Below are positions 53,248-62,295 of a stretch of DNA of 64,000 nucleotides, one piece after another; positions within the stretch are counted from its first letter, which is position 1; each line of letters begins with the position of its first letter. Source of the stretch: Selenomonas dianae. Its GTDB lineage: Bacteria; Bacillota; Negativicutes; Selenomonadales; Selenomonadaceae. The notes below the pieces were generated by a model. That model was not told the DNA's origin. It saw nothing but the letters and a program-made list of their open reading frames with translations, and did no database searches. The translations under genes were made by a program, and so were the position numbers. Location of the stretch: positions 2,222,001-2,286,000 of the forward strand of contig NZ_CP128650.1 of the NCBI RefSeq assembly GCF_030644225.1, in the 5' to 3' direction.

Positions 53248-54836
53248 CAATTGGATTCATTATCCGGCTGTCCCGCGCTCGACCTTTGCCTGTTTCGGCT
53301 GTCCACTCCAGAGCGCAGTTCTTGAAGGATACGTGATCCTGTATTGTCCTTTGTCTTCTGGAAGCTGTCAATCGCCTCCCGATAGCTCCGTACCGGGCTG
53401 CGGCTCATCACATAATTGCGTCCGAGCTGTGTGAGTGTCCCTTTCATACCGCCGTTTCCTGCCGCTGCTGCCGCCGCCTGTGCTGCGGCAATGTTCCCCG
53501 TTGCCGCAGCAGCACCCGCAACCGCGCCCTTAAGTGCACCGGTCATATCGCTGCCGCTGAGTTGGGGCTGTCCGCTGAGAAGTCCTGAGACGAGCTGCGG
53601 TATCTTCTTGACGAGCAGGAAGATCAAGAGCGATGCAAGCACTGCCTGAAACAGCAATGCAAGGTCTTCGGCTGGATTATTCGCCTGAATGATCTTATCG
53701 GCAAAACCTTCGATGAACGGCTTTGAGACAGCCGATAGGAATGCGATGACGCAGACCTTGAGCGAGAGATTGAACATCGCACCGATTGCCTTTTCCGTGA
53801 GGAAATTAAACTTGTTCATCGTGCCGAATGCAAGACACGGCAGGGCAAGCAGCGCCATCGTATAGAACTCGATTCGCGCCATAAACATCTCCAGCGCGAC
53901 CATAAAGAGGCAGCCGCCGATGACGAGGATGCAAATAATGTCGAGAAGGAGTACGCCGGGCTGCATGACCGCTGCGATGGTCTGTACGACATCCGGAATC
54001 CAGCTGTCAGCGTTCGGTGTCCAGATTGCCGTAAACATCTTCAATGCAATCTGCACGAATGTATCACTCGCCTCGCCTACGACATTATTGGCGATGGCTG
54101 TATTATTCCCACCCGCACGGAAGCCGAGTACTTCAAAGCCGGACATGAGTGCTCCCATGAGACTGATCCAGTTCATCATGAGGAACATGAAGAATCCCAT
54201 TTTGAGGGTCATATTGATGAGATATTGGAGCTTATCCCCCGACATGAACTTAACCGACAGCTCCCACGTCGCCTGTACGACGGTCAGGATGATGAGGAGC
54301 CGGAGGCAGTAGGGCAGAATATTCTCCGCACCGGGCACAATCACATGCTCGGTGTAGTGGTTCATAAAAGAACCAAGGATGCTGATGTCCTCGACGCTTG
54401 ACCCTTCGCCGCTCACAAGTTCCGGTGTGTAATATTCGACCTGCTGCGTCTGCGCCGTCTGGTCTGCCATCGACCAGACCCCCGAACCGATCAAAAATGA
54501 GCCGAAGTTAAAGGCAAGCCCTGCGCCCAGCATGAGCTGCCAGACGAATTTTTTACCGTCCTCAATGCCAAATGCGACCATCATGCCCGCGATCGCCGTC
54601 ATGACGACAAGAACAATGTGCATTGCCTTGATTGCGCCGTTTGCAAGTGTCGTCAAATTCTGATCGAATGTGCCGCCCAGTCCCGTTCCGGCACTCGCAA
54701 TGTCTTCTGAACTACCTGCGGCAAAGCCGATGCCGTTCATCTGAAAGAGGATAAGACCAAAAACGGCAAGCGTGAGGAGAATGTGTTTCGTGTGCAGACG
54801 TTCCCTTAGTTTTCGTGCAATCCCTGCTGTCCCCAT
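53247..54836 (-). CDS. trbL: TrbL/VirB6-like inner-membrane channel protein
   Basis: About 529 residues from MGTAGIARKLRERL (GGAGG upstream). After a signal-like helix there are many membrane segments (IKAMHIVLVVMTAIAGMMVAFGI, LLIILTVVQATWELSVKFMSG, LLLDIICILVIGGCLFMVALEM, LLFQAVLASLLIFLLVKKIPQLVSG). A Gly/Ala-rich and then charged cytoplasmic tail follows. This is the TrbL/VirB6 pattern, the polytopic part of the T4SS inner-membrane complex. It is separate from the M23-TrbL fusion, so the ICE has two such proteins. Confidence 0.8.
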   Translation of the reverse strand: MGTAGIARKLRERLHTKHILLTLAVFGLILFQMNGIGFAAGSSEDIASAGTGLGGTFDQNLTTLANGAIKAMHIVLVVMTAIAGMMVAFGIEDGKKFVWQLMLGAGLAFNFGSFLIGSGVWSMADQTAQTQQVEYYTPELVSGEGSSVEDISILGSFMNHYTEHVIVPGAENILPYCLRLLIILTVVQATWELSVKFMSGDKLQYLINMTLKMGFFMFLMMNWISLMGALMSGFEVLGFRAGGNNTAIANNVVGEASDTFVQIALKMFTAIWTPNADSWIPDVVQTIAAVMQPGVLLLDIICILVIGGCLFMVALEMFMARIEFYTMALLALPCLAFGTMNKFNFLTEKAIGAMFNLSLKVCVIAFLSAVSKPFIEGFADKIIQANNPAEDLALLFQAVLASLLIFLLVKKIPQLVSGLLSGQPQLSGSDMTGALKGAVAGAAAATGNIAAAQAAAAAAGNGGMKGTLTQLGRNYVMSRSPVRSYREAIDSFQKTKDNTGSRILQELRSGVDSRNRQRSSAGQPDNESN

Positions 54837-54890
54837 GTGCTCCTCCGTTTTCATCACCTTATATAATCCATTCGTGAACATCTTGCGATT

Positions 54891-54930
54891 ATATTCAGGT
54901 GCCCAAATTGGGCACCTGAATATTTTTTTC
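54891..54930 (+). repeat. Perfect 15-bp hairpin within the secretion operon
   Basis: The arms ATATTCAGGTGCCCA (54891-54905) and TGGGCACCTGAATAT (54909-54923) with a 3-base loop are followed by TTTTTTT on the plus strand. It is oriented like a terminator for plus-strand transcripts but lies between two minus-strand genes. On the minus strand no T run follows, so it may be an RNA-stabilising stem or block antisense transcription. Confidence 0.6.
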
Positions 54931-54945
54931 AAGCGTTCATATTTT

Positions 54946-55737
54946 TTAGCGTTTTCCTGCAAAATCATGCAGTTTGTTCGCTACCGCACGATCGCGTGCC
55001 TCTGTCTGTGCCTTTTCCGTGTTATCGACGTACCACTTCTGCGCCTGCATAGCAAGGAGCTGGGCGAGAAGCTCCTTTTGGTCGGCTCCCTGTAATACCC
55101 CCGCAGCGGCAATCTGGATTCCTGCCTGTAGCATTTGCTGTTGCCCCTCTGCCTTATTTGCAGCAGCGACAGCCTCATGAACAGTTTCGTTCGTCGATTC
55201 CGTGACCTTCTGCGAAGCCTTTGCACGCTCGGCAGCCGCACGGTAGGTCGCATCCAGTGCTTTGTGGTTCTTCTGCGTCTGCTTATAGAAATCGACAAGG
55301 GTCGTCTTTCCATTGATCGCATCCTCGATCGCCCCGATCTCATTTTTCAGAATCGCGGTCGCCGAACTGTTGACGTTGAGGATGCTGGGAATCTTCCCCT
55401 CTTTCTTGAGCGCAACAATATCTTGAACAATGTCAATCGTTTTGCAGAGGTCTTCCGCTTTTTTGTTCTTCTGCATCCAGCCTTGCAGCATGTCAAGGTT
55501 AATTTTTTTGGCATCCAGAATCATCAGCCCCAGCTCTTTCTCCTCTGTGGTGAGAATTTTCGCTGTGGTGATCGCCGTCTTGATTGCTTCTTCGATATTC
55601 TTCTGATCGAATACGGCAACGGCTGCCTCTGTTTGATGACTGCGCATCATCATTGCTGCAAAGGGCGTTGTAACACCAAGGAGCAGTCCCGTAACAACTG
55701 CCATCTGTAAGCGTTTCGTACTCCAATTCTTGAACAT
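54946..55737 (-). CDS. TrbJ/VirB5-like secreted protein
   Basis: About 263 residues from MFKNWSTKRLQMAVVTGLLLG (AAAGGAG upstream), a signal anchor. A helical protein follows (VFDQKNIEEAIKTAITTAKIL, GAIEDAINGKTTLVDFYKQTQ, QKELLAQLLAMQAQKWYVDN). The pattern fits the P-type conjugation protein TrbJ, a VirB5 analogue. It is probably a minor pilus or adhesion factor in the periplasm. Confidence 0.7.
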   Translation of the reverse strand: MFKNWSTKRLQMAVVTGLLLGVTTPFAAMMMRSHQTEAAVAVFDQKNIEEAIKTAITTAKILTTEEKELGLMILDAKKINLDMLQGWMQKNKKAEDLCKTIDIVQDIVALKKEGKIPSILNVNSSATAILKNEIGAIEDAINGKTTLVDFYKQTQKNHKALDATYRAAAERAKASQKVTESTNETVHEAVAAANKAEGQQQMLQAGIQIAAAGVLQGADQKELLAQLLAMQAQKWYVDNTEKAQTEARDRAVANKLHDFAGKR

Positions 55738-55753
55738 GGTTCTTCTCCTTTCC

Positions 55754-57643
55754 CTAGCCGGTAGGCACATCACGAACGAGGACACGCTCTTTTTCATAGG
55801 CAGTCAGCGTCTGTCCTTGCTCCATTTTGGTCTGTAAATATTTGGTCTCGGCTTGTTTTATGACGTTCTGCAGCCCCAAATTCCGCGCCTGAACGCTCTT
55901 TACGATATTCTTTGCATAATCCTTCTGCGAGCGTCTGCGGGGGGAATTATGCTGAACTGCATTCTCGATCTCGCGCTCTTCATAGCCGATGGAGAAAAGA
56001 TGCAGGATGATCTGCTCATCCATTTGCCCGTTAAATGGCAGCGGAATATCCCGCTCAATCTCCTCACGACAGTTCTCATACATTTCCTCTGCATCTTTCT
56101 CGCCGCGTACGCGTATGCGCTCACTCGCAAAGGAATACGACCTGAGCTTGTGCTTCGCTTCGCGAATACTTTTCTTGTCGGTCGCAAGGAGCACAGGCGT
56201 GCTTTCTTGTACCTTCTCAACCTCCTCTGCTGCCTCCGGCGCATCCTGTGTTCGGATGCGTACGGCATCACCCTGCGTACGCGGGGCACCTTCCCAAACG
56301 GACGACATATCCGTCTGCGGTTCTTTTGCAGTAATAATCCCGGCGGACACTTCCTGCACTTCTCTCGCTTCTGCAAGAATTTTGTTTAGGTACTCCTGTG
56401 TCCGTTCATGATCCGGGATACCACCAAAAGCGAGGAGCAGTTCCCTGACCTCCTCCTCGCTTGCGCCGTACTTTGTAAGTAATTCCCGCGCTGCCAAGAC
56501 GTTATAATGCCGACGATCTGCAGCGACACCGGAATCCGCTCCGGCATCGATGAGCACGTCATCATAATCCGTGATGAGACGCTGATAGATGTCCGCAAAC
56601 TTCACATAATCCCCATCGAGGAAAGAGGCTTGTTCTGTTTCTCCCGACAAAAGTGCCGCAAGGGTCTTATCCGAATCCCTCCCTGCGGCAGCGAGAAGAG
56701 GCGATGCGCGGAGGATCCCCTCACGCAGCATCTCTTCGTCCATGCCCGCAGAACGCAATGCCCCTACAATCTGCGCTTCCGCTTCGTATGGAAGGGTATC
56801 TCGCCGCAATGTACGCATCGCGTCTTTGAGACACGCCCGATAGACTTCTGTGTCACTTTCCACATCTGCGGATGCCGCATCGATCGCCTCATACGCGCCG
56901 ATCTCACGGACGGTAGCGGAGGCGATTTTCCGCACATACGCTTCTTTATCCCGCCCCTCGTAGTCGGTTGTCCCCATCAAAAGCTGTGCCGCCGTTTCCT
57001 CCTGTGCATCAGAAGTGCGAAGAAAACGCGTAAGAGCCTCCCCTTCACGCACGGCAACAGGGCGTGCTGCATCCTTGCTGCGGCTCTCCCAAATATCCTG
57101 AAAAAGCGGCTTCATTCCCTCCGTCTCTGCTTTAACGGATTCCACGATCATCGTTCGGTGCTTTTTCCAGACACGATGCTCAAATGCGGTGCGCTCTGCT
57201 GTATCACCGGCAAGAATGCCGTAGAGGCTTCCGCCGAGATACTCCTCGCGTACTTCTCCTCGTGGAATATGCTGCTTGCGCATATTTTCGAGAATCCCCT
57301 GATCCGCAGCCGCTAGGATTCCTGCAATCTGCCGCAATGGCTTTTCATAGAGTGCGTTAAAACGTGCGCCCGGTGCAGGAAGATTGAAATTTGTTTCTTC
57401 TGCTGCCCCCTGCGGCAGAATCTCACGAAAATATTCGTTTACAGCGTCCTGATCGTCGAAAAGAAGGGGATAACGGCTTTCATGCAGGGTCGTACGCAGC
57501 TGATTGATTCCGTACCCCTCGTTCTTCATGGAGAGCAGCACATTCTTTTCGATGCGCCTTACAGCGGCAAGAAGATTCGGCATTGCAAGGGCTTCTGTAC
57601 GGTAAGCGAGTGCAGCGTCCACCCTGCTCACCTCTCTTTCCAT
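55754..57643 (-). CDS. Large helical ICE protein of unknown function
   Basis: 629 residues, mostly charged helix with no signal peptide or membrane segment. No catalytic motif is recognised. Sequence such as AAVRRIEKNVLLSMKNEGYGINQLR repeats a theme seen in the C-terminal part (FSIGYEEREIENAVQHNSPRRR), suggesting repeated small helical units. It lies between the small membrane gene and trbJ in the operon. The start could be ATG 57643 or GTG 57622 (better placed behind AGGTGA). Confidence 0.55.
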   Translation of the reverse strand: MEREVSRVDAALAYRTEALAMPNLLAAVRRIEKNVLLSMKNEGYGINQLRTTLHESRYPLLFDDQDAVNEYFREILPQGAAEETNFNLPAPGARFNALYEKPLRQIAGILAAADQGILENMRKQHIPRGEVREEYLGGSLYGILAGDTAERTAFEHRVWKKHRTMIVESVKAETEGMKPLFQDIWESRSKDAARPVAVREGEALTRFLRTSDAQEETAAQLLMGTTDYEGRDKEAYVRKIASATVREIGAYEAIDAASADVESDTEVYRACLKDAMRTLRRDTLPYEAEAQIVGALRSAGMDEEMLREGILRASPLLAAAGRDSDKTLAALLSGETEQASFLDGDYVKFADIYQRLITDYDDVLIDAGADSGVAADRRHYNVLAARELLTKYGASEEEVRELLLAFGGIPDHERTQEYLNKILAEAREVQEVSAGIITAKEPQTDMSSVWEGAPRTQGDAVRIRTQDAPEAAEEVEKVQESTPVLLATDKKSIREAKHKLRSYSFASERIRVRGEKDAEEMYENCREEIERDIPLPFNGQMDEQIILHLFSIGYEEREIENAVQHNSPRRRSQKDYAKNIVKSVQARNLGLQNVIKQAETKYLQTKMEQGQTLTAYEKERVLVRDVPTG

Positions 57644-57849
57644 GCGGATTTGAGTGCCGACCAGAAATCTCCGATGCCCCCTGCCCCGCCGCCGAATGGC
57701 TTGCCGAGTATCTTCGTATCAATTTTTCCTTCCTTGACCGCCTGATTCAATGCTTCTTCAAGGGCATTCATACGCGTCTCAATGCAGTTGACCCGAATTG
57801 CGAAATAGCAGATCATGACGACACAGAGAAAGATGATGCTGGTTGTCAT
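57628..57849 (-). CDS. Small membrane protein of the T4SS operon
   Basis: 73 residues with one N-terminal membrane helix (IIFLCVVMICYFAIRV) and a short polar tail (LGKPFGGGAGGIGDFWSALKS). No family recognised. It overlaps both neighbours (four bases with virB4, 16 with the downstream gene), so it is clearly part of the operon. Confidence 0.65.
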   Translation of the reverse strand: MTTSIIFLCVVMICYFAIRVNCIETRMNALEEALNQAVKEGKIDTKILGKPFGGGAGGIGDFWSALKSAWKER

Positions 57850-60329
57850 AATGCTGCCGCCTCCTCTTTCGGATATTCCGGAACAACAAGCTCATTTTCC
57901 TTGATCCAGTATTCGTTGAAGTTCTCTGCGCCGTAGTTTTCGATGATGCGCTGGCATTTCGCAAGCGCAACGTCCCCTACGGCTGCGTATGAGAGTGTGA
58001 ACGGACAGAGATCAAGCGCGAGGTTGTAAAGACGCGACCCCTGCGGGCTGTCATAGTAGTATTCCCGCTGCGGCTGTGCATGGGCAAGCAGATGAATCTG
58101 CTGCTTGTTGAGACCGAATTGCCGGTAAAGCTCCATCCGGCTCTCCGTGATCGCGAGCTTATCCGGCAAAAAGATACGAGACTGACAGGAGGAGAGTACG
58201 GTGTCAAGGATGGGAGACTTCGCAATATCATCCAGCGACTGCGTAGCAAAGAGTACGGACGTGTTGTACTTGCGCAGCGTCTTGAGCCATTCCTTGATTT
58301 TCTCCGCAAACATGGGATTTTGAAAGAAGACCCAACACTCATCAAGAACAATGAGTGTCGGCTCCTGATTCTTCTTCTCCGCACTCTTCACGACCTGTTC
58401 TATCCGGTGAAAGATATACATGAGCGTCGTGCCGACAATGCGGCGGGCATTCATCAGGGTTTCCATCTCAAAGCTCTGCCAGCTGGTGATCGAAAGATGA
58501 TCCTCGTTGCTGTCGAATATCTCGCCGTATTCGCCCTTGTTTCCCTGATTGTCGGCAAGGGACATCGGATAGAACGCTGTTTTGAGTTCCCTGTTTTGCA
58601 GAAAACTGATGAACGTCGTCATGGTGCGGTCGCTCTCCTGCATTCCTGCTACCGTGGCAAGTGAATCACGAATGATGCTCTTTTGGTCGGGCGTAACTTC
58701 AACGCCCTCCTCGCGCAGGTAGTCGCAGAGCCAATCCAGTGCCCATTGACGCTCATCCTCATCATCGATGCGGGAAAGCGGCTGAAAGGAAAGTGAACGG
58801 GATTTGCCGACATCGTAGAACTTGCCGCCCACACCCATCGTGAGGATTTTACTTGATGCGCCTTTATCAAAGATAATGACGCGTGCATTCGGATATTTGC
58901 GGAATGCCGCCTCAATACAGTTGAGATGGACGGATTTACCGGCTCCTGTCGGTCCAATCATGAGTGAGTGACCAACGCCTTTGATGTGCAGATTGAGCCG
59001 ATACGGTGTGCTTCCATCCGTCTGCGTATAGAGCAGCGGCGGTCCATTCAGGTGCTTGTTTCGCTCGTCTCCTGCCCATGCAAGGGCAAGCGGCATCATG
59101 TGGATGAGATTGCCGGTCGAGATCAGCGGTCTGCGGATATTTGCCCCAACGAGACCCGGAATGCAGCCGAGCCACGCATCGATAGCGTTAAAGTCCTCGA
59201 TTTTGACACGCTGCATACCACGCTCGATAAAGATCTGCCGAATGAGTTTTGCTTTTTCCTCTACTACCTCCCGATCCTCGTCCATGACGATAATCGCCGT
59301 CGAGTAGTAGACGAAAGAAATGTGATCGCCCTCAACGGCGTTCATCGCATCCCGAATCTCGGCGATGCGATCAACGGCGACATCATCGATGTTTTCGGCG
59401 TTCTGTACGCTGTCGCGCACGGTGACATCGGCAATCGTAGAGGAAATCGACTGCGTTTTCCCCTTCCATTGCCGACGTTCACTATCCAGCTGGCTGATCA
59501 CATCATTCTTGCTCATGCAATAAACACGCGTCACCCAGCGGTACGCAAAGTCGAGCCGATGAAACTCGTCAAAGAGTCCAAAAATGGACTCCTTGCCGTA
59601 GGAGATCGGCGCAATGATACGCATGTGCTTTCGTCCGAGCTGCGGCTCAAGCCCTCCGTACAGCGGCGTGTCATAGAGGTACTTATCCAGCAGAAACGGT
59701 GTCTGCGGATATTTGAGCGGGCGCGGTCGATCGGAGACCATCGAATGAAGATAGGTAAAAAGCCCATCTTCATCAAGAAATTCCGTATCAATGCGTAGAT
59801 TACGACACATCAGGTAGAGCTTGTGGAGCTGCTCGCCAAACGCTTCTAACACATCATCCGCTTTGGTGACTTTGCGCTCGCGCCCCTCAACAATAAACTC
59901 CTTGAGCTGCTCCTGCCGATCCTTCGGCGGCAAAAACAGAAGTGTTGCATAGAAATGAGACTCGAAATACATACCGCTCGAAAAAAGGCGGCAGCGTTCT
60001 GCATCCATCCCCCGCGTTACGATGTCCGGAAAAGCATTTGTCGTCTCGTATGCGGTAGAGGGGACACGCTGCGCCTCGAAGTAGAGCGTAAACCCCGTCT
60101 TCATTGCAGCGATCGATGCCTGCATCCGATTTGCGATAACGGAAAGTTCCTCCTCCACAGAGGAATCCAAATCGGGACCGCGATAACGCCATGTTGCAAG
60201 GAGCGAACCGTCCTTGTTGATGCAGACGGCAACGCGCTGATCCGCAACGCTGATGCTCATTATGCGCCCGAACGGCATAATATCCGAGAGACGATCTACC
60301 TTGCGCCGGAACAGATTAAGTTGGTACAT
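57846..60329 (-). CDS. virB4: VirB4-family conjugation ATPase
   Basis: 827 residues from MYQLNLFRRKVDRL (GGGAGGAG upstream). An N-terminal CagE/TrbE-type domain is followed by Walker A GPTGAGKSVHLN (about residue 460), Walker B LIVLDECWVFFQNP, and FATQSLDDIAKSPI. VirB4 powers pilus assembly and substrate transfer at the cytoplasmic face. It is full length and intact. It overlaps the truncated paralogue upstream by 14 bases. Confidence 0.93.
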   Translation of the reverse strand: MYQLNLFRRKVDRLSDIMPFGRIMSISVADQRVAVCINKDGSLLATWRYRGPDLDSSVEEELSVIANRMQASIAAMKTGFTLYFEAQRVPSTAYETTNAFPDIVTRGMDAERCRLFSSGMYFESHFYATLLFLPPKDRQEQLKEFIVEGRERKVTKADDVLEAFGEQLHKLYLMCRNLRIDTEFLDEDGLFTYLHSMVSDRPRPLKYPQTPFLLDKYLYDTPLYGGLEPQLGRKHMRIIAPISYGKESIFGLFDEFHRLDFAYRWVTRVYCMSKNDVISQLDSERRQWKGKTQSISSTIADVTVRDSVQNAENIDDVAVDRIAEIRDAMNAVEGDHISFVYYSTAIIVMDEDREVVEEKAKLIRQIFIERGMQRVKIEDFNAIDAWLGCIPGLVGANIRRPLISTGNLIHMMPLALAWAGDERNKHLNGPPLLYTQTDGSTPYRLNLHIKGVGHSLMIGPTGAGKSVHLNCIEAAFRKYPNARVIIFDKGASSKILTMGVGGKFYDVGKSRSLSFQPLSRIDDEDERQWALDWLCDYLREEGVEVTPDQKSIIRDSLATVAGMQESDRTMTTFISFLQNRELKTAFYPMSLADNQGNKGEYGEIFDSNEDHLSITSWQSFEMETLMNARRIVGTTLMYIFHRIEQVVKSAEKKNQEPTLIVLDECWVFFQNPMFAEKIKEWLKTLRKYNTSVLFATQSLDDIAKSPILDTVLSSCQSRIFLPDKLAITESRMELYRQFGLNKQQIHLLAHAQPQREYYYDSPQGSRLYNLALDLCPFTLSYAAVGDVALAKCQRIIENYGAENFNEYWIKENELVVPEYPKEEAAAL

Positions 60330-61443
60330 ATTCACTCTCCTCCCACTCCATCGGCAGATCAATCAGATCCTCGATCTCCGGCGGCAGGGTTGGTACGGGT
60401 GTTTCGGTCGTATGCTGTGGTATATGTTTTGTTGCAAGAAGCTCCTCAATCGTCCGAAAACCACAGATCGGCGGAACGACTGCTGCACGGAAAAGTCCGG
60501 GAAGACTGCCCCACCAGAGGTCTTTGGCATTAAAATCTTCAACGATATAAGGAATCCCCAGCATTCCAAGCAGCTTTTCAAGATATGCCTCTGTCCGCGC
60601 GTAGTCTTCCTGTGAGACAAGGGCAACGGTCTGATTGTTGTAGTAGCCGTTCAGCCGCTGCAATGTATGCCCTGTCAAAATATCTTTGATATATTTTCGT
60701 GACGGACACCATTTCCCTGTGTATCTGCGCAGTTCCTTTTCTGCTTCCGTCTTATCAAAAAGCAGCAGCCGCTGTACATGACGGCACGGAATCCCGACAC
60801 CATGAAGATCCTCTGTGATCTGACGCAGCACAAGCTCCTGTGAACCGACGACGGAAGGAAGGGTCAGGACGAGGAACTGCTCATCCCCGAGGCGCACATG
60901 ATTGCTCGCAAAGTCAAGATCAATCCCTGTTGTCAGAAAAACATCAAGATCGACCGGAATATCCGGCATAGCAACATGTGTACGTCCAAGCGTCAAGGAA
61001 AAGGTAAGGTAATCGACAATTTCCTGATAGGAAAGAACAGTTGCCTCCGCGTCCTTCGGAAAACTCCATGCCATGCGCCGCAGCGTCATCGCGAGATCAT
61101 ATTCCATGTCGTAGATGGACTGCGGCTCATCCTGAAAACCGTTCACCACTACGCCATCTTTGAGGAACGGATTCCAGCAAAGGGTGAGAAAGCACTCCAC
61201 ATCCCCATCTTCCGCATACTGCTCTTCGAGCCAAATACTCCATCCTCTACGGAACGACGGAAGATAGATCGGGTTTTTCCATTCATAGAACGGAATCCTC
61301 TGCGGAGGGTCGAACCGCTTGTAGCGGATCACCCCCAAAACGCTGTCGTCTTTATTGCGCATGACATTCTCATGGGTCAATGCTCCCCAAGGCAGCCAGT
61401 CTGCGATTGTTTTGTTGTCGAGATGATACTCTTTCCAAGACAT
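60316..61443 (-). CDS. VirB4 N-terminal-domain paralogue lacking the ATPase domain
   Basis: 375 residues from MSWKEYHLDNKTIADWLPWG. The segment YIVEDFNAKDLWWGSLPGLFRAAVVPPIC matches the VirB4 equivalent VKIEDFNAIDAWLGCIPGLV, and the N-terminal halves are similar in layout. It ends before the nucleotide-binding domain, with no Walker A. It may be a regulatory or structural partner of the complete VirB4, or a fixed remnant of a duplication. Confidence 0.8.
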   Translation of the reverse strand: MSWKEYHLDNKTIADWLPWGALTHENVMRNKDDSVLGVIRYKRFDPPQRIPFYEWKNPIYLPSFRRGWSIWLEEQYAEDGDVECFLTLCWNPFLKDGVVVNGFQDEPQSIYDMEYDLAMTLRRMAWSFPKDAEATVLSYQEIVDYLTFSLTLGRTHVAMPDIPVDLDVFLTTGIDLDFASNHVRLGDEQFLVLTLPSVVGSQELVLRQITEDLHGVGIPCRHVQRLLLFDKTEAEKELRRYTGKWCPSRKYIKDILTGHTLQRLNGYYNNQTVALVSQEDYARTEAYLEKLLGMLGIPYIVEDFNAKDLWWGSLPGLFRAAVVPPICGFRTIEELLATKHIPQHTTETPVPTLPPEIEDLIDLPMEWEESEYVPT

Positions 61444-61456
61444 AGCATACGATCCT

Positions 61457-61738
61457 TTACGTTGAGTAGTAGTCGCGCTTTGACCAGTAGCGACTGAAGC
61501 ACTCGAAGAATTGAGCATCTTCCATTGAGAAATAACGCACAGCGAAATGCACAAGGACATTCACGCTCAGAATGTACCAATAGGACAGCCCAAAGGTCAG
61601 CAGAATAAGAAGAGCTGCGCCTACATTCCAGACAATGCAGCTGCGGGGCACATCCATAAATAGGATGTACTCCGTCAGCGACCGGTAGATCGGAAGATGA
61701 ATCCACGAGGCTTCCTGCACGTTTTTATTCTCATCCAT
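61457..61738 (-). CDS. virB3: VirB3/TrbD-like inner-membrane protein
   Basis: 93 residues with one or two adjacent membrane segments (CIVWNVGAALLILLTFGLSYW and ILSVNVLVHFAVRYF) and a polar tail. Size, topology and position between VirB2 and VirB4 fit VirB3. AAGGAG precedes the ATG. Confidence 0.8.
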   Translation of the reverse strand: MDENKNVQEASWIHLPIYRSLTEYILFMDVPRSCIVWNVGAALLILLTFGLSYWYILSVNVLVHFAVRYFSMEDAQFFECFSRYWSKRDYYST

Positions 61739-61747
61739 AATGTCTCC

Positions 61748-62161
61748 TTAGAACAAGGATCCACTGATTCCGGTACCGAACATATTCTCCATGAACTTGC
61801 CAACGCCGAGTGCGATTGCTCCACCACCCGCTCCCTTGACGCAACGGTTCATGATCTGCTGTTCCCAGCCCATTGCCCAGCTCATGCCGCCCATGGCGAT
61901 CGATCCTGCAATAACGAGCTTCGGAATCGGTCCGGTGAGAGCGCTTGCAAGAACGTTGAGAGGCTTGTCGAGCGGGTCGATTCCTGTCTGGATCTCCGTT
62001 CCCTCAGAAGCAAAGCCAACGGCTGCCGGAAGCATATAAAGCCCCATGAGTGCGAGCGTCGGCAGTGATGCCTTCGCGAAGGACAGAACATCCTTCTTTG
62101 TGATGCTGCGCATCGCCGCAACTTTGCTGCTTAGTTCCATCTTTACACGCTGGATTTTCAT
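61748..62161 (-). CDS. virB2: VirB2/TrbC-like pilin
   Basis: 137 residues. A signal-like segment (LPTLALMGLYMLPAAVGFAS) leads to a short mature domain with two hydrophobic helices (PLNVLASALTGPIPKLVIAGSIAMGG and GAGGGAIALGVGKFM). This is the pattern of TrbC/VirB2 major pilins. It is the first gene of the operon behind the operator at 62221-62265. GGGAGG lies before the ATG. Confidence 0.8.
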   Translation of the reverse strand: MKIQRVKMELSSKVAAMRSITKKDVLSFAKASLPTLALMGLYMLPAAVGFASEGTEIQTGIDPLDKPLNVLASALTGPIPKLVIAGSIAMGGMSWAMGWEQQIMNRCVKGAGGGAIALGVGKFMENMFGTGISGSLF

Positions 62162-62220
62162 TGTGTTTTCCTCCCTAAAATTACATCTTCTATCCTGTGG
62201 AATAAAGAATCCCGCATTCT

Positions 62221-62265
62221 ATTGTAAACCCATGCAGTAAAAAAATACTGCACGTTTTTATAAGT
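62221..62265 (-). promoter_or_regulatory. Promoter and 20-bp operator of the pilus operon
   Basis: The -10 TACAAT (62221-62226, minus strand) is followed upstream, after six bases, by the palindrome TGCAGTAAAAAAATACTGCA (62233-62252, plus-strand reading) and the conserved TTTTTATAAGT tract. Spacing is identical to 47884-47928. It controls virB2 and the genes that follow. Confidence 0.6.
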
Positions 62266-62295
62266 CTGCTGTAATTTGCCCCTTCACAGCCGGTA

